The notes beneath the pieces were generated by a model. The model did not search any database and had not been told where the DNA came from. It was given only the letters and a program-made list of their open reading frames with translations. A program made the position numbers and the translations under genes. Positions 36,571 through 49,413 of a stretch of DNA of 64,000 nucleotides are shown in pieces. The number at the start of each line of letters is the position of its first letter. Positions within the stretch are counted from its first letter, which is position 1. This DNA is from Malus domestica (lineage: Eukaryota > Streptophyta > Magnoliopsida > Rosales > Rosaceae), in the NCBI RefSeq assembly GCF_042453785.1, contig NC_091666.1, positions 26,556,501-26,620,500 of the forward strand. The letters are read 5' to 3'.

Positions 36571-37110
36571 AAACTATCTACTTTCTGGATTACCTTATAA
36601 GGATAAACTCTGCACAAAATAAATCAAACCAAAAGTTCAACCTCATGCTACTTTACTAGCATTTTGCTATAAATTCAGCCTCCCTTTACTATTACCAACT
36701 TGATTATATCAATACAGTTTTTTTTCTTTTTTTTTCCTTGTTTTTAGAAAATTTTGACAGTACAAGAGAAATTTTATTAAAAACGAAAAAATAAGTTATA
36801 CATCATATAAGTTCATAACCACATAAACATTACCACTTGTCAATTCGGCTATGTAATCACTAGTGGGTTCTAAGTTTTCAATTATATCCAATTTATCATG
36901 ATTACTCTAATCAAATCGTGCGCCTACTTTTCTTTTACCTAGACATCTACTCATTATTTTAATGGGAATCCTAGAGGACTAAGAAAAGTGATTCTTGTTG
37001 CACGCATCGACTCGATGTTAATTTGTTATAAAAAAAATTAAAAAAAAAGTGATTCTTGTTGCACACATTGAGTCAATGTTAATTTGTTATAACTTGGGAT
37101 AGAAAAATAT

Positions 37111-37261
37111 AAAAACTAATGAAAATGATTTGAAAATTTTGAGTTTTAATCAAAAAGATAAAAAATGTTGTAAGTGAATAATACCAAAAGTGATTTTTTA
37201 AAGTAAAAATATTATTTTCGTTAAAAGTGAATAATATCATGAGTGTTTTGTCAAAACTCTC
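37111..37261. repeat. Dispersed 'AAAACTTTGAG' repeat, copy 2
   Basis: AAAACTAATGAAAATGATTT, TTTTCGTTAAAAGTGAATAA and GTCAAAACTCTC match the family; more diverged than copy 1. Confidence 0.75.
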
Positions 37262-37387
37262 TAGAAAAATAGTTGTGAACTTGACCTTGGTCCCTCGAGA
37301 CCGAAGAGCAACTTTCATTTAATGATCTTATTGCTACCGTATTGTGTCAGTCAATAAATACTGTTATGTACAACAAAACTTACATAT

Positions 37388-37701
37388 TGTTATAGAATTA
37401 GTGGATGAATAATGAATGCCCACTTAAAGTTGTAAAGACTTAGTAATAGTGTTTGATACTTTCAAAAGTATCATCATTATATTTTGTTCGTTGTAGTTAC
37501 GAGAGTTGCTCTATAAATAGAGCACTTTGTTTGTTATCAAACACACTGCAAAAGAAAGCAAGAGAAATAATATCAGTATCCCTCTCTTTATCTGCCATTC
37601 TTTTTGTGTTATAGCTACTAAAGTTATAGTGTGATATTTTGCACCTGCTTTGCTCCTGTCCTTAGAAAGGTTATCTCTCTAACTTTTGCTTATTTATAAC
37701 A
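37388..37701 (+). repeat. 5' LTR of the copia element
   Basis: Contains CTCTATAAATAGAGCAC, a TATA box in a short palindrome that likely sets the transcript start. Roughly 95 percent identical by eye to the 3' LTR, with small indels. Confidence 0.95.
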
Positions 37702-38438
37702 CGTTATCCACACGACTCTCTAACCTTAAATAGTTCACATCTCCTTTCATCGACGGAAAAAAGCTTCCTTTAAGGTTTTTCCAGTTTTTCTTCTTCTTCT
37801 GCTTCATCTGCGTGATGCATCCTTGCGATGAACTACTAGCACAATGCTTGCTTCTTGTTCTATATTTAATAGTTACTTATATTTTTGATTTCTTGTTTGG
37901 TGCAATTCCTGGTTTTTAACCAAGTGTTTATTTATGTTAATTTTATTGTAATCAAAGATGGTGCGGTACAATCGCCCATCTTGAATTGCAAATTTAATTT
38001 TCATTGCGATCAAAGATGGTGCTGTACAATCGCCTATCTTGAGTTGCATATTTAATTTTACTGCAAATTTTAGGTGGAGCGGTATAATCGCCCACCCTAC
38101 CTTGCATATTTAAATTTGCATGCTGTTTAATTTCATTGCAAAATTTAGGTGGTGTGGTATAATCACCCACCCTGCTCTGCGTATTTAAATTTTCCTGCTA
38201 TTTAAATGGTGCGGAATAATCGCCTATCCTATACTTGTTTCGATGAGAATGGTGCGGCACAATCGCCCTTCTCATTAATCATGAAAATCTCGAGCCTGAA
38301 GTTTCGAATGCTTATCATTTTTGGCCTGAAGATCAAAATGAAAAATTTGTAAGAACCAGAAGTTCTAACACTATATTCCTTTAGGAATACATATTATTGC
38401 AAGTTCTTACACATCTCATTTTTCTTTCAGAAAAGAAA

Positions 38439-39375
38439 ATGGCGAACTTGGCAAAGCTTAATTTTGCTACCCTAGACATTACTGGGAAGAATTACCTTAC
38501 CTGGGAAAGATCCATTTGGAAGCAGGGAATCTTGGAGATACCATTAGGGAAGAGACTAACTCATCCTCTCAAGATCGAGTGAAGGCCATGATCTTTATTC
38601 GTTGTCATCTTGATGAGGGACTAAAGAGCAAATACTTAACGGTTGAAGATCCGTTAGCTCTCTATAAGGCCTTGAGAAACAGATACAATCACCAGACAAC
38701 GGTGATTCTTCCAAGAGTTTGCTATGAGTGGACTCACCTAAGGATCTAGGATTTCAAGTAAGTGACTGAGTATAATTCTGCATTGTTCAGAATTACCTCT
38801 CAGATGAAGCTCTGTGGGGATACCATTACTGAGGAAGATATGCTGGAAAAGACTTTCAGCACATTTCATGCCTCTAACGTGCTTATGCAGCAACAATATA
38901 GAGCGCGAGGCTTCACTGAATACAACCAGCTGATATATGTGCTCTTGGTAGCTGAACAAAACAATGAGCTCCTGATGAAAAACCATCAGTCCCAACCTAC
39001 TGGATTTGCACCATTCCTAAAAGTGAAGGCTGTTTCCCTCGAAGTGAACGCCACATTCTCTGGTGGCGATAATCATAAACGAGGACGTGGCCACAAGTGA
39101 GGTTGGTGGAACAGGAAAGGCAAGAACCATGGTGGTCAGTCTCACAACCAGGTTCCAAGGTAAAATTCAGGCCCGAGCTTTAAAAATGAAAATCGCCACA
39201 AAGACAAAGCTCGTATAAACAATGCTCCTAGAAACTCTGATGAAGCCTGCCATAGGTGTGGTGGCGATGGGCACTGAGCGCGTACCTGTCGTATTCCAAA
39301 GCATCTGGTGGATCTATTCAAGCCTCCCTCAAGGAGAAAGGTGTCTAGACTAATTTCCTCGACCAAGCTAGACTA
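38439..39375 (+). pseudogene. copia gag remnant
   Basis: Starts MANLAKLNFATLDITGKNYL, the usual start of plant copia gag, then shifts frame near 38530. UBN2-type helices follow in pieces (LALYKALRNRYNHQ, EEDMLEKTFSTFHASN). The zinc knuckle reads C-H-R-C-G-G-D-G-H then TGA (39275-39277) where tryptophan is usual, then ARTC. At least four stops or shifts break it. Confidence 0.88.
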
Positions 39376-39599
39376 ATGGATATATCTGATCCAGTGTGTG
39401 ACTTATCAGGACAGTTGAACACAACCCACCTAGATGCCTCGGACTTCATTGTGGAAAGGGGGAATGAAGTGTATCGGTCCGAAGAAATCATTTATGTGTG
39501 ATGTACTTTTATTATTATGAACTTGTAATATAAAACCAGCATTTCAATTAAATAAAAGTGGCATTTAAATTTTGTGTTATAAGTTGTTTTTAACCGTGA

Positions 39600-42500
39600 T
39601 CCCTTTTACTCAGAAAACATGGATAAAAACTATGGTTATTCTCAAAACATGAGAAATGGCGGAGATATTTGTCTTGCAGACAGCGCAACCACACATATAA
39701 TACTTCATGATCGAAAGTATTTCTTAAGCTTGATTCTTACAAGAGTAAGGGTAACAATAATATCAGGCTAATTAGATGTAATTGAAAGCTCATGGAAAAC
39801 CTATATTATGTTACCAAATTGAACAATATTGTCCATACAAAATGCATTGTGTGTTACTCAATCTACTCGAAATTTGTTGAGTTTCAAAGACATACGTTTA
39901 AATGAATACCACATTGAAACGAAAAGTGAAGGAAAATGTGGAGTATCTATGCATTACCTCTAATGATACCCAGAAACGTATATTGGAGAAGTTGCGCGGT
40001 TTGTCGAGTGGATTGTATTGTACATACATAAGGACAATTGAATCACATACTGTCATGAACCAAAAGTTCATTGATTCAAAAGTTTACATGTTTTGGCATG
40101 ACCGTTTGGGTCATCCAGGATTCGCCATGATGCGGAGGATCATTACCAACTCTAATGGACATCCATTATTTAGTAGAGACATTGCTATCTCAAATGATAA
40201 CCCTTGCAAGGCTTGTTCTCAAGGGAAATTGGTAATTAGACCATCATAACTAATGGTTGATGATGAATCCTCATCATTTTTTCAAAAAATTCAAGGGGAT
40301 ATTTGTGGACCTCTTCAACCATTTTATGGACCATTTCGATATTTTATGGTTTTGATTGATGCATCTACCAGATGGTCACATGTTTATCTCTTATATACTC
40401 GAAATGTAGCTTTTGCGAGACTTCTTACTCAGATAATTAAGTTACGAGCACAGTTTCCAGATTACCCCATTAAGTCAATCCGACTGGATAACTCTGGTGA
40501 ATTTACATCTCAAACCTTTGATGATTATTGCATGACATTGGACGTTGATGTTGAGCACCCTGTTCCTCATGTCCATACTCAAAATGGTTTAGCAGAAGCA
40601 TTGATCAAGCGGCTTCAGTTAATAGCTCGCACTCTGCTCATGAAAACAAAATTGTCAGTTTTTGCATGGGGACATGTCATCTTACATGCTGCATCATTGG
40701 TTCAATTGAGAACTATAGTCAACCACCAATACTCCTTATTACAACTTGTGTTTGGGCATCAGCCAAACATTTCAATTTACGAATTTTTGGTTGTGCTGTT
40801 TATGTGCCTATTACACCGCGGCAACGCACTAAAATGGGACCTCATCGTAGACTGGGAATTTATATGGGTTTTGATTCACAATCTATCATTAGATATTTGG
40901 AACCCTTGACAAATGATATGTTTACAGCTTGTTTTGCTAATTGTCACGTTGATGAGACAGTCTTCCCGTCATTAGGGGGAGAAAAGACCATTCCAGAAGA
41001 ACAACAAGAGCTGACATGGGTTGTACCCACCTTGTCTCATTTTGATCCACGTAGCATTCATTGTGAAAATGAAGTGAAAATGATCTTTCATCTTCAAAGT
41101 ATTGCCAATCAAATGCCAAATGCATTTAATGATGCTATGAAAGTGACAAAATCACATATACCAGCTGCAAATGCACCTACAAGAATTGATGAAGTGGCAG
41201 CGAATAATTCATTTGGTGCACGCCTGAAGCGTGGTAGACCCCCAGGTTCAAAAGATTCAGCCACTCGAAACAGAAAGACAAGGGCACAGCTGAATCCAAA
41301 TGAAATCATTCAAGAAGAGAGAATGAATGACAAATCCACAATTCATGATTCTAGACTTCCAGAAAAAGAAAATGTTTTTGATGAGACACATGTCCCTGAA
41401 GCGACAATAGTACATGAGAGCATAGAAATATCTATAAATTATGCATGTACAAATGAATTGTGGGATCATAATGAAATAATCATCGATGATATGTTCCCAT
41501 TCGCAGTAGTCACTGGAATCATATTTAGTGATGATATTGAGCCCCGCTTTGTTGATGAATGTAAACAGAGACAAGATTGGCCTAAGTGAAAAGATGCAAT
41601 CCAGGCAGAATTAAATTCCTTGGAAAGGCCAAATGTTTTTGGACTGGTAGTCCAAACTCCGCCTGATGTAAATCCTGTGGTTTACAAATGGGTATTCACA
41701 AGAAAGCACAATGAGAAAAACGAGATTGCAAGATACAAAGCACGACTTGTTACACAATACTTTTCACAAAGACCTGAAATTGATTATGGGGAGACATATT
41801 CTCCTGTAATGGACGCAATTACGTTTCGTTACTTAATAAGTTTAGTGGTTTTAGAAAAGCTTGACATGAGACTTATAGATGTTATCACTACGTATCTATA
41901 TGGAGAATTAGATACTGACATATACATGAAGGTCCCATAAGGACTTAAGTTGCTTGAAACAACTAACAAACCACGAGGTATGCTCTCGATCAAATTAAGG
42001 CGATCATTGTATGGGCTGAAACAATCTGGACGAATGTGGTATAATCGTCTCAGTGAATATTTGATCAAAGAAGGATATATCAACAATGTCATTTGTCCTT
42101 GTGTGTTCATTAAGAAATCCAATTCTGGATTTGCTATAGTGGCAGTATATGTTAATGATATGAACCTAGTTGGAACTCCTGAAGAGCTTAATAAAACTTT
42201 TGAATATTTGAAAAGTGAATTTGAAATGAAAGACCTTGGGAAAACAAAATATTGTCTCGGCCTGCAGATCAAGCATTGTGCTAATGGAATTTTGGTCCAC
42301 CAATCAGCTTACATTAAAAAAATCTTGAAGTGATTTGGGCATGGATAAGGCTTATCGACTTAGCACGCCAATGGTCATTCGTTATTTGGACATTAAGAAA
42401 GATCCATTCCGTCCAAAAGAAGATGATGAAATGGTCTTTGGTCCAGAAGTACCATATCAAAGTGCAATAGGTGCTTTATTGTATTTAACACAATGTATTA

Positions 42501-43112
42501 AACCATATATAGCTTTTTCAGTTAACTTGTTAGCAAGATATAGCTCTACTCCAACAATTCGTCATTGAAAAGTAGTCAAAGATGTTTTGTGATAATATGT
42601 CTTCGTGGGACAATAGACATGGGTCTCTTATATTCAGAGAAATCCATAAATGACCAGATCCTTGATAGATATGCATATGCTGTTTCCTCTCTGATCCGCA
42701 TAAAACCTGCTCACAAACTGGATATGTGTTCAAGAATGGAGATACAACAATCTCATGACGCTCAACAAAGCAAACATTAGTTGCTACATCTTCAAATCAC
42801 TCAGAAATACTTGCTTTACATGAAGCAAATTGTGAATGTTCTTGGTTAAGATCAATGATCCATCATATCCAGAATTCATGTGGTCTACCTTCGAAGATAA
42901 ACAATCCAACTATCATCCATGAAGATAATGCAGCATGTGTCGCCCAAATGAATGAAGGATTCATTAAGGGCGATAAGACTAAACATATATCTCCAAAGTT
43001 TTTCAGTGCACATAAGCTTCAGAAGGCTAAAGTTATTGAAGTCAGACAAATCTGTTCCAATGAAAATTTGGCAGACTTGTTCACCAAGTCTCTACCAAAG
43101 TGCCTGTTTTAG
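39600..43112 (+). pseudogene. copia pol remnant (protease, integrase, RT, RNase H)
   Basis: Protease: ICLADSATTHTI near 39670. Integrase: zinc part FWHDRLGHPG ... CKACSQGK (40090-40235), then a TAA, then the core with the D, D and E residues in VLIDASTRW, RLDNSGEF and AEALIKRL. Reverse transcriptase: YKWVFTRKHNE to RSLYGLKQSG (41670-42030), split by TAA after MKVP. Its catalytic YVDD reads YVND (42148-42159), a D-to-N change. RNase H: HEDNAACVAQMNEGFIKGDK and ADLFTKSLP near 42915-43100. Non-functional. Confidence 0.92.
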
Positions 43113-43430
43113 AAGTTAGTGTAGAGTATCGGATTATGTCGACTCACCAATCAGTTAAATTTGAAGAATGAAGAATCAGGGGAAGATAAATATCAGGCGG
43201 AGCATCCATGATACATGCTTCTTGTACTCTTTTTTCTTCGACTAGGATTTTTCCCAATGAGTTTTTCCTATCAAGGTTTTAACGAGGCAACATAAGCATA
43301 CTTAACAATATATCAACAATCCAGGTACAGTTTACTTTTTTTCCTTCGCTATAGTTTTTTCCCACTGGGTTTTTTTCGAGCAAGGTTTTGACGAGGCAAC
43401 TGATGTTGATATGTAGGCATCCAAGGGGAA

Positions 43431-43744
43431 TGTTATAGAATTAGTGTGATGAATAATGAATGCCCACTCAAAGTTGTAAAGACTTAGTAATAGTGAGTAA
43501 TAGTGTTTGATACTTTCAAAAGTATCATCATTATATTTTGATGGTTGTAGTTACGGGAGTCGCTCTATAAATAGAGCACTCAAACACACTGCGAAAGAAA
43601 GCAAGATAAATAATATCAGTATCCCTCTCTTTATCTGCCATCCTTTTTATGTTATAGCTACTAAAGTTATAGTGTGATATTTTGCACCTGCTTCGCTCAT
43701 GTCCTTAGAAATGTTATCTCTCTAACTTTTACCTATTTATAACA
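43431..43744 (+). repeat. 3' LTR of the copia element
   Basis: Same TATA-containing palindrome as the 5' LTR. A short extra AGTAATAGTG duplication and a loss of TTTGTTTGTTAT-like bases near the TATA box distinguish it. Confidence 0.95.
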
Positions 43745-44573
43745 CATATGACAATTTATAAGGTATTATTAGATCTAAATGTATGTGATGATAAACTTAT
43801 TTTATGTAAAATTTTCTCTTTATCACTAATTTTAGAAATAGTGGCGAAGTTAGGATTTTAACTTAGGTGGGACCTAAAAGTCTGATTCTGAAATGCTCCT
43901 TGGATCTTAGAAAAATAATTGTCGTGTGGTGAGCAATCGACCACCGTCGTTTGAGTCTGGTATCCCTATCATTCTCTTCTTTAAACCTAAACCCTAAGCC
44001 TCTTTGACTTTCTTCCTCTCTCCCTCCACTGATCCCACACCAGAGTCCTCCTCAAATTTCACACGCAACGAATATCTATAGAAGCCACGCACCTCAAATC
44101 AAATCCGATGAAAGAAGTTAAAGAAAAAGCGTTGGATTGGGAGTTTGGGACCCTAAGCCTATAAAAAGCCTTTAGAATTACAAGCATAACACTAATTTTT
44201 TTTGCATGGAAAAAATGTCAAGATGGGTCTGGAACCATCCTGATCCCTTCATGGCTACGCTTTTGCTTAGGAGAGTAATTTGTATTGTACGGATACACAA
44301 TTTATATTGGAGGGGTACACACACAACTACAATAACGTTTGGTGTCACTAATACAATATCATTTGAAAAGTAACATACAAATTTTTATATTATTAGCACG
44401 AAATGGCATGACTCCTTTTGCCCTTGTAGCTTTCTTGAAAAGTAGCTTGAGAAATGCTAAGGTGAAATTCTCAAAGTAAAACTCGTAACCATCTCATGTT
44501 TTTAGTACAATAACTTATAATGTCAACACGAAAATTATATAAAAAATTATGAAACAATTCATAAAAAAATATG
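43745..44573. other. Intergenic spacer, no gene seen
   Basis: No coding or RNA gene is recognised between the copia element and the dispersed repeat. Confidence 0.5.
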
Positions 44574-44718
44574 AAAACTAATGAAAAAGATTTGAAAACT
44601 TTGAGTTTTAATGATAAGGTTAAAATAAATGGTAAAATAAATAGTAACAGGTTTGACTTTTTAGTATAAAAATATGATTTTTCGTTAAAATAAATCATAG
44701 GTTTTTCAATAAAACTTC
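44574..44718. repeat. Dispersed 'AAAACTTTGAG' repeat, copy 3
   Basis: AAAACTAATGAAAAAGATTT, AACTTTGAGTTTTAATGATA and GATTTTTCGTTAAAATAAAT match copies 1 and 2. Confidence 0.78.
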
Positions 44719-44821
44719 AAAAAAAAAAAAAAATCTCAGAATATCTTCTTAACATTTCTCAAGCCACCAAATTTTACATTTCATGTCACACCAGCTCTTC
44801 TGTTTCTCCCTTTCCCTCTAA

Positions 44822-44842
44822 CTCTCTCTCTCTCTCTCTCTC
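44822..44842. repeat. CT microsatellite in the kinase promoter/5' UTR
   Basis: About ten CT units. Pyrimidine tracts like this are common just after plant transcription starts; a second CT stretch lies near 45035. Confidence 0.85.
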
Positions 44843-45270
44843 CATCTCCCGCCCGCGGTAAATCGTAAAAATCTGCCGATTAGATCCGCCAGCAGCACCA
44901 CTGGTATTTCCGTTATTAAACGCAAACCCATGGCTCAATTTTTCCCACCACCGGACAAGGATGCTCTCCCCCTATGACAGACACTGAACTCCATCAGACC
45001 GCTATTTGATTCCCCAACTGAATCACAAACGCCCTCTCTCTCTCTCCGTTTGTCCTTAACGCCGTCGTTAAAACCGCCACCTCCCGCCGCGGTTTCCATT
45101 TCAGTTCGCGGACACGACGCCGTATCGGACGTCATCCATGTGACAGTCCGTTACTGTACGGTAGTACGCGAGAGCTTGAAGAAACTGCCAGCTGTTAAAA
45201 CGACGCCCGACTGCGATCGACTGATATCTTTAACCCTAAATGAGTCGCCGGAGCTCCTGCAGCTGAGACG

Positions 45271-48200
45271 ATGGGGTGCGTTTTGGGCACGGAGGCCGCG
45301 TCTGCCGGGAGTACTCGGGGTTCCGGTGAAGCTCGGCGTCGTCGCCGGAGCATCGAGGAGCCATCCGGCGCCACCGAGCGAGTCGCGGCGGTTAGGGCCG
45401 ATAAAAAGGAGGTGGTGGCGAGGCAGAGGGCGAATAGAGCGAATCACACTGGCGATTTCCCGGCGATCGAGCGGCGGAAGCCTTCCCCGGCGAACCAGGA
45501 AGGTTGGCCGTCGTGGCTCTTGGCCGTCGCCGGCGACGCGATCCAGGGATGGACCCCTCGGCGCGCCAACACGTTCGAGAAGCTCGCCAAGGTGCTCAAA
45601 ATTGTAACTTTATCGTGTTTGAATTTAATTTCTCTGAATTCATATATATATTTATTTTAATTTATCTGAATTCTATTTATTTTAATATAATTTTCGTTCA
45701 GATTGGGCAAGGGACTTATAGCAATGTGTATAAAGCAAGGGACTTGATTAGTGGTAAGATAGTGGCATTAAAGAAGGTTAGGTTTGATAATTTGGAGCCA
45801 GAGAGTGTGAAATTCATGGCCAGAGAGATCAATGTGCTCAGAAAACTTGACCATCCCAATGTGATTAAGCTTGAAGGGTTAGTCACTTCAAGAATGTCCT
45901 GCAGCCTCTACTTGGTTTTCGAGTATATGGAGCACGATCTCTCGGGCCTTGCCGCCACCTCCGGGGTGAAATTCACCGAGCCTCAGGTACATTTTGGATT
46001 TCGATTCAATTAGTACTTGAAGTCGATGCTTCGTGTTGTTGATTTTGATTTGGATTGGATTGTTGTTGGGTTTAGTGTGTATAAATCTTTGAATTGTTGG
46101 TTGGTTTGGAGCTTTTGAGTTGGACTTTTGGTGTCTGCTTTTCTGGGTTTTTTTATGTGTTTTGGTTTTGTTGTCTACTTTTGTTCTTGAACTCGTGCCC
46201 GTGGGTGTCCTTTTTGTTAGCTTTTGATGTTAACCTGAGAGCTTTCTAGGCTGGATTGGGTCCCATAGTTGCTAGTTTGGGATTCCAGATTTATGATTTA
46301 TATGCGTCGGGCAAGTCATATGATGTTATGGTATCATTTGGGGTAGGTGATTTCGGGCAAATTTTTGGTTGCTCGCATCACTTTATTAAAAAGTTGGAAT
46401 TGGTTAGAAGCTCATGGAAGAAAGGAATGTCTTTAGTTCTTTTTATTGTTTTGATTACACGTGAAGAAAGAAGTTGAATTTAAAATTCCATTACCTACAG
46501 CTGAAGTATACCTGAAACTCCACTGAGATCAAAATTATACAAGTATTTGGTATAGATATTAGATTGGTTCAAGCTCCCTTTTCCTTTTCTTTCTTTCTTT
46601 CTGTGAGGTAGTTATGCCAAACTTTTGTTCACAAAAGATCAACTGTTTCAGTTATATTACAAAATATTTCGTAGCTTTAGGATGATATTTGGGGTTAAAA
46701 TGGGGGCTTACTTGAAAAAAATTGATAAATGGCTTAAAACTGTATCTTACAGAAAGTAAGGTAACATCTTTGTTGGGAGGCTTGTAGGTGGCTTTATGTG
46801 CCATTTGAATCTGAGTTGTGTGGCTCTTCATTTCACATGCATAGAACTATGACATTGAGAGGCTGGTTCGTTTCTCAAGATATTCGTTGTGGCAGGTCAA
46901 GTGCTATATGAAACAACTGCTGTCTGGGCTTGAGCATTGTCACAACCATGGTGTCTTACACCGGGATATCAAGGGTTCCAATCTGTTAATTGACGACGAA
47001 GGAATTTTAAAAATAGCTGATTTTGGATTGGCTACATTTTTTGATCCTGAGAAGAGGCAATCCATGACTAGTCGAGTTGTCACTCTCTGGTACCGCCCGC
47101 CTGAACTTCTTCTTGGGGCCACTTTCTACGGAGTTGGAGTTGACCTTTGGAGCGCTGGTTGCATCTTGGCAGAGTTACTTTCCGGGAAGCCTGTTATGCC
47201 AGGACGGACAGAGGTACTTTGTTTATAAGTTGGTGTTCTCTTTAGGTTATCAGTTCTGTTCCTGTTGATCGGTTATTCCCGGTTCTTGAGTAATGATGTA
47301 GTGCTCCACTCATTTGGAAAATGTTTTGCATTTTCACATTTGGTCCACTTCTACTTGTAAGTCCACCAGTAAAATACAATGATTGATTATTCTTGTCTCG
47401 TGTATATGGTTTGAACTTTTGAATCTTCTTCATTGATGTTCTTGTTGTTGTCATTTTCTGTTCAATCGTGTGATTTCAGTTTGACAAACACTGTTAAGTT
47501 CTTTTCTTGTATAGGTTGAACAACTGCATAAGATATTTAAGTTATGTGGCTCCCCCTCTGAGGAATACTGGAAAAAATATAAATTGCCAAATGCAACACT
47601 TTTTAAGCCACAGCAGCCATACAAGCGTTGTGTAGGGGAAACATTCAAGGATTTCCCACCTTCTTCTCTACCTTTAGTTGAATCTCTTCTGTCACTAGAT
47701 CCTGATGGACGAGGCACTGCCACCGCTGCTCTAAATAGTGAAGTAAGTGCCCTCTATATAATTCCAATTTTTCTGAGGAAACAATAACTGTGAAGCTAAG
47801 TTTGTATTTTGAAAAGTAAAACATGACCTCCCATCAGAAGAAAAAGAAAAGAAAAGAATCATCACAGTGGTTAATTAGTTCAATGACTCTGTGGCATTCA
47901 GTGTCTACTGATAATCTTCTTGAAAATTATGTTTCTTGCCAAAATAAAGATATATCACCGTCTTGAAGTTAGCAAGTGCTTAATGCTGACCGAGTTCTTT
48001 ACAATAAATTGACCTGCTGGCTGTGCCAGATTTTTATTGTGTCTAATTGCATATTTGGTGATCTGGGTACAGTTCTTTACTACTGAACCTTTTGCTTGTG
48101 AGCCATCAAGTCTACCAAAATATCCCCCCGCCAAAGAAATGGATGTAAAGTTACGAGATGAAGAAGCTAGAAGGTTACTCTTTTACTTTTCTTCAGGTTT

Positions 48201-48404
48201 GCTGCTTTCTAGACTCATTTGAGCCATATGATAACAGATGATATTTGTTGTCCTCAGACAAAGAGGTCTAAGTGGGAAACAAAATGCTGCTGAAGGTCCC
48301 AGGAGAGTTAAAGCTCGTGATCGAGTAGGTCGGGCAATTCCAGCTCCAGAAGCTAATGCAGAGGCTCAAGGAAACGTAGATGTACGTGAAGCTTCTCTCT
48401 CTCT

Positions 48405-48439
<35 letters not shown>

Positions 48440-49413
48440 CCATACCCACCCACCCCTGCACACACACTTTACCCCACTCCTTCAAATTAGAAATAGCCTT
48501 ATTATTTCTGGAATGTCATTTGGGCTCTTCAAAATTCTGAGTCAAACTGTATAGCCTTCTCACCATATGCCAGTACGAACGGTTGAATTGTAAGAGTACC
48601 TTTCTTAGTTGCATCCAGATTTTATCTCTCTGCGTGTCAACGACTTCTTTTTTCCCTATTCGCTGCATTATAGAGACATGAACCCGGAATTGAAATCCTC
48701 TCTAGTTTTAGGTTAGGTTTTATGAATTTTAGGTTGAGCCTGACCTTTGACGTTTCTTTATGTAGCATGAACTGAACTTGATTAATAGAATATGGTGATG
48801 ATCTTTTTGACCATGTCAATTTTCTTTAATATTAAGTAATGGGGTTGATCCGATGGTATTAGATCATTACATCAGTTTATATTGGGCACCATCACCGCTA
48901 TATGAACATATCAGCCACAAATTTTCCTCCCAGTTTGATATTGCTATGCTTTGGCATTGGTTGGGAAAGAGAGTAGTCACCACAAGGACATTCAGTTTGC
49001 GAACAGTTGCAGTGTCATGCCTTAATTAAGTTTGGATAGTACTTGTCTCTCAGCAAACTTATACTCAAATCTTTGCTGATTTCCAGAGGTGGAGAGTGAA
49101 GACACAAGCAAATGCCAAGAGCAAGAGTGAGAAATTCCCACCCCCACATCAGGATGGTGCCGTCGGATACCCACAAGATGCGTCACATAAAGGCCCGCTC
49201 TCATTTCTCACGACGGATGCTTCATTTGGATCAACAATTTTCAACACAAAATCTTCATCATCTGTTAAAAGCATGGGAGCAGTTGGAGGGCCTTCAAGGA
49301 GAAAGAAAACAAATAGAGAGGACCCGTTGGCAGCTCCACCTCGGAAGTTCATCCAAGCGTTCAACCCTTCCTCGATAGGGCTATCGATGAATTTATTGTT
49401 CAAGAGTAAATAA
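45271..49413 (+). CDS. CDK-like Ser/Thr protein kinase with acylated N-terminus (At1g54610 type)
   Basis: Seven exons, 45271-45591, 45702-45986, 46896-47213, 47515-47742, 48073-48173, 48258-48381 and 49087-49413, encode 567 residues. MGC at the start predicts N-myristoylation (G2) and palmitoylation (C3), so plasma-membrane attachment is likely. The kinase domain (about 102-386) has GQGTYSNV (109-116), catalytic K131 in VALKK, HRDIKGSN (224-231), DFGLA (244-248) and PPELLLGA, as in CDK-related plant kinases. The tail is basic and Ser/Pro-rich and holds ANAKSKSEKFPPPHQDGA, a motif kept in this plant subfamily. It resembles At1g54610/At1g09600-type kinases; cyclin partner and substrate are unknown. 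The exon 1 donor is GTGCTC; a GTAACT donor 12 bp downstream would add four residues in frame. Exon 5/6 joins an Arg codon (AG|A). Confidence 0.93.
48393..48439. repeat. CT and CA microsatellites in kinase intron 6
   Basis: A CT run (48393-48404) is followed by CGCG and then about 14 CA units (48412-48439), just after the exon 6 donor. Confidence 0.9.

Larger units (their letters stand above)
35882..37387. other. Spacer filled by MITEs, no gene seen
   Basis: Outside the listed elements, a ~45-bp phrase with GTGATTCTTGTTGCAC is doubled near 36988 and 37048. No coding signal. Confidence 0.5.
37388..43744 (+). mobile_element. Ty1/copia LTR retrotransposon, complete but decayed
   Basis: Identical-length LTRs (314 bp each) at 37388-37701 and 43431-43744 start TGTTATAGAATTAGTG and end TTTATAACA. 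Five-base target duplications CATAT flank them (37383-37387 and 43745-43749). A GTTATCCACACGAC primer-type site follows the left LTR and CCAAGGGGAA precedes the right one. Between them the order gag, protease, integrase, reverse transcriptase, RNase H is that of copia. Many stops and frameshifts show it cannot make a full polyprotein. Confidence 0.95.

Noticed and set aside
45050-45607. 185-codon open frame over the kinase start
   Set aside because: It is out of frame with the kinase and results from the GC-rich first exon.
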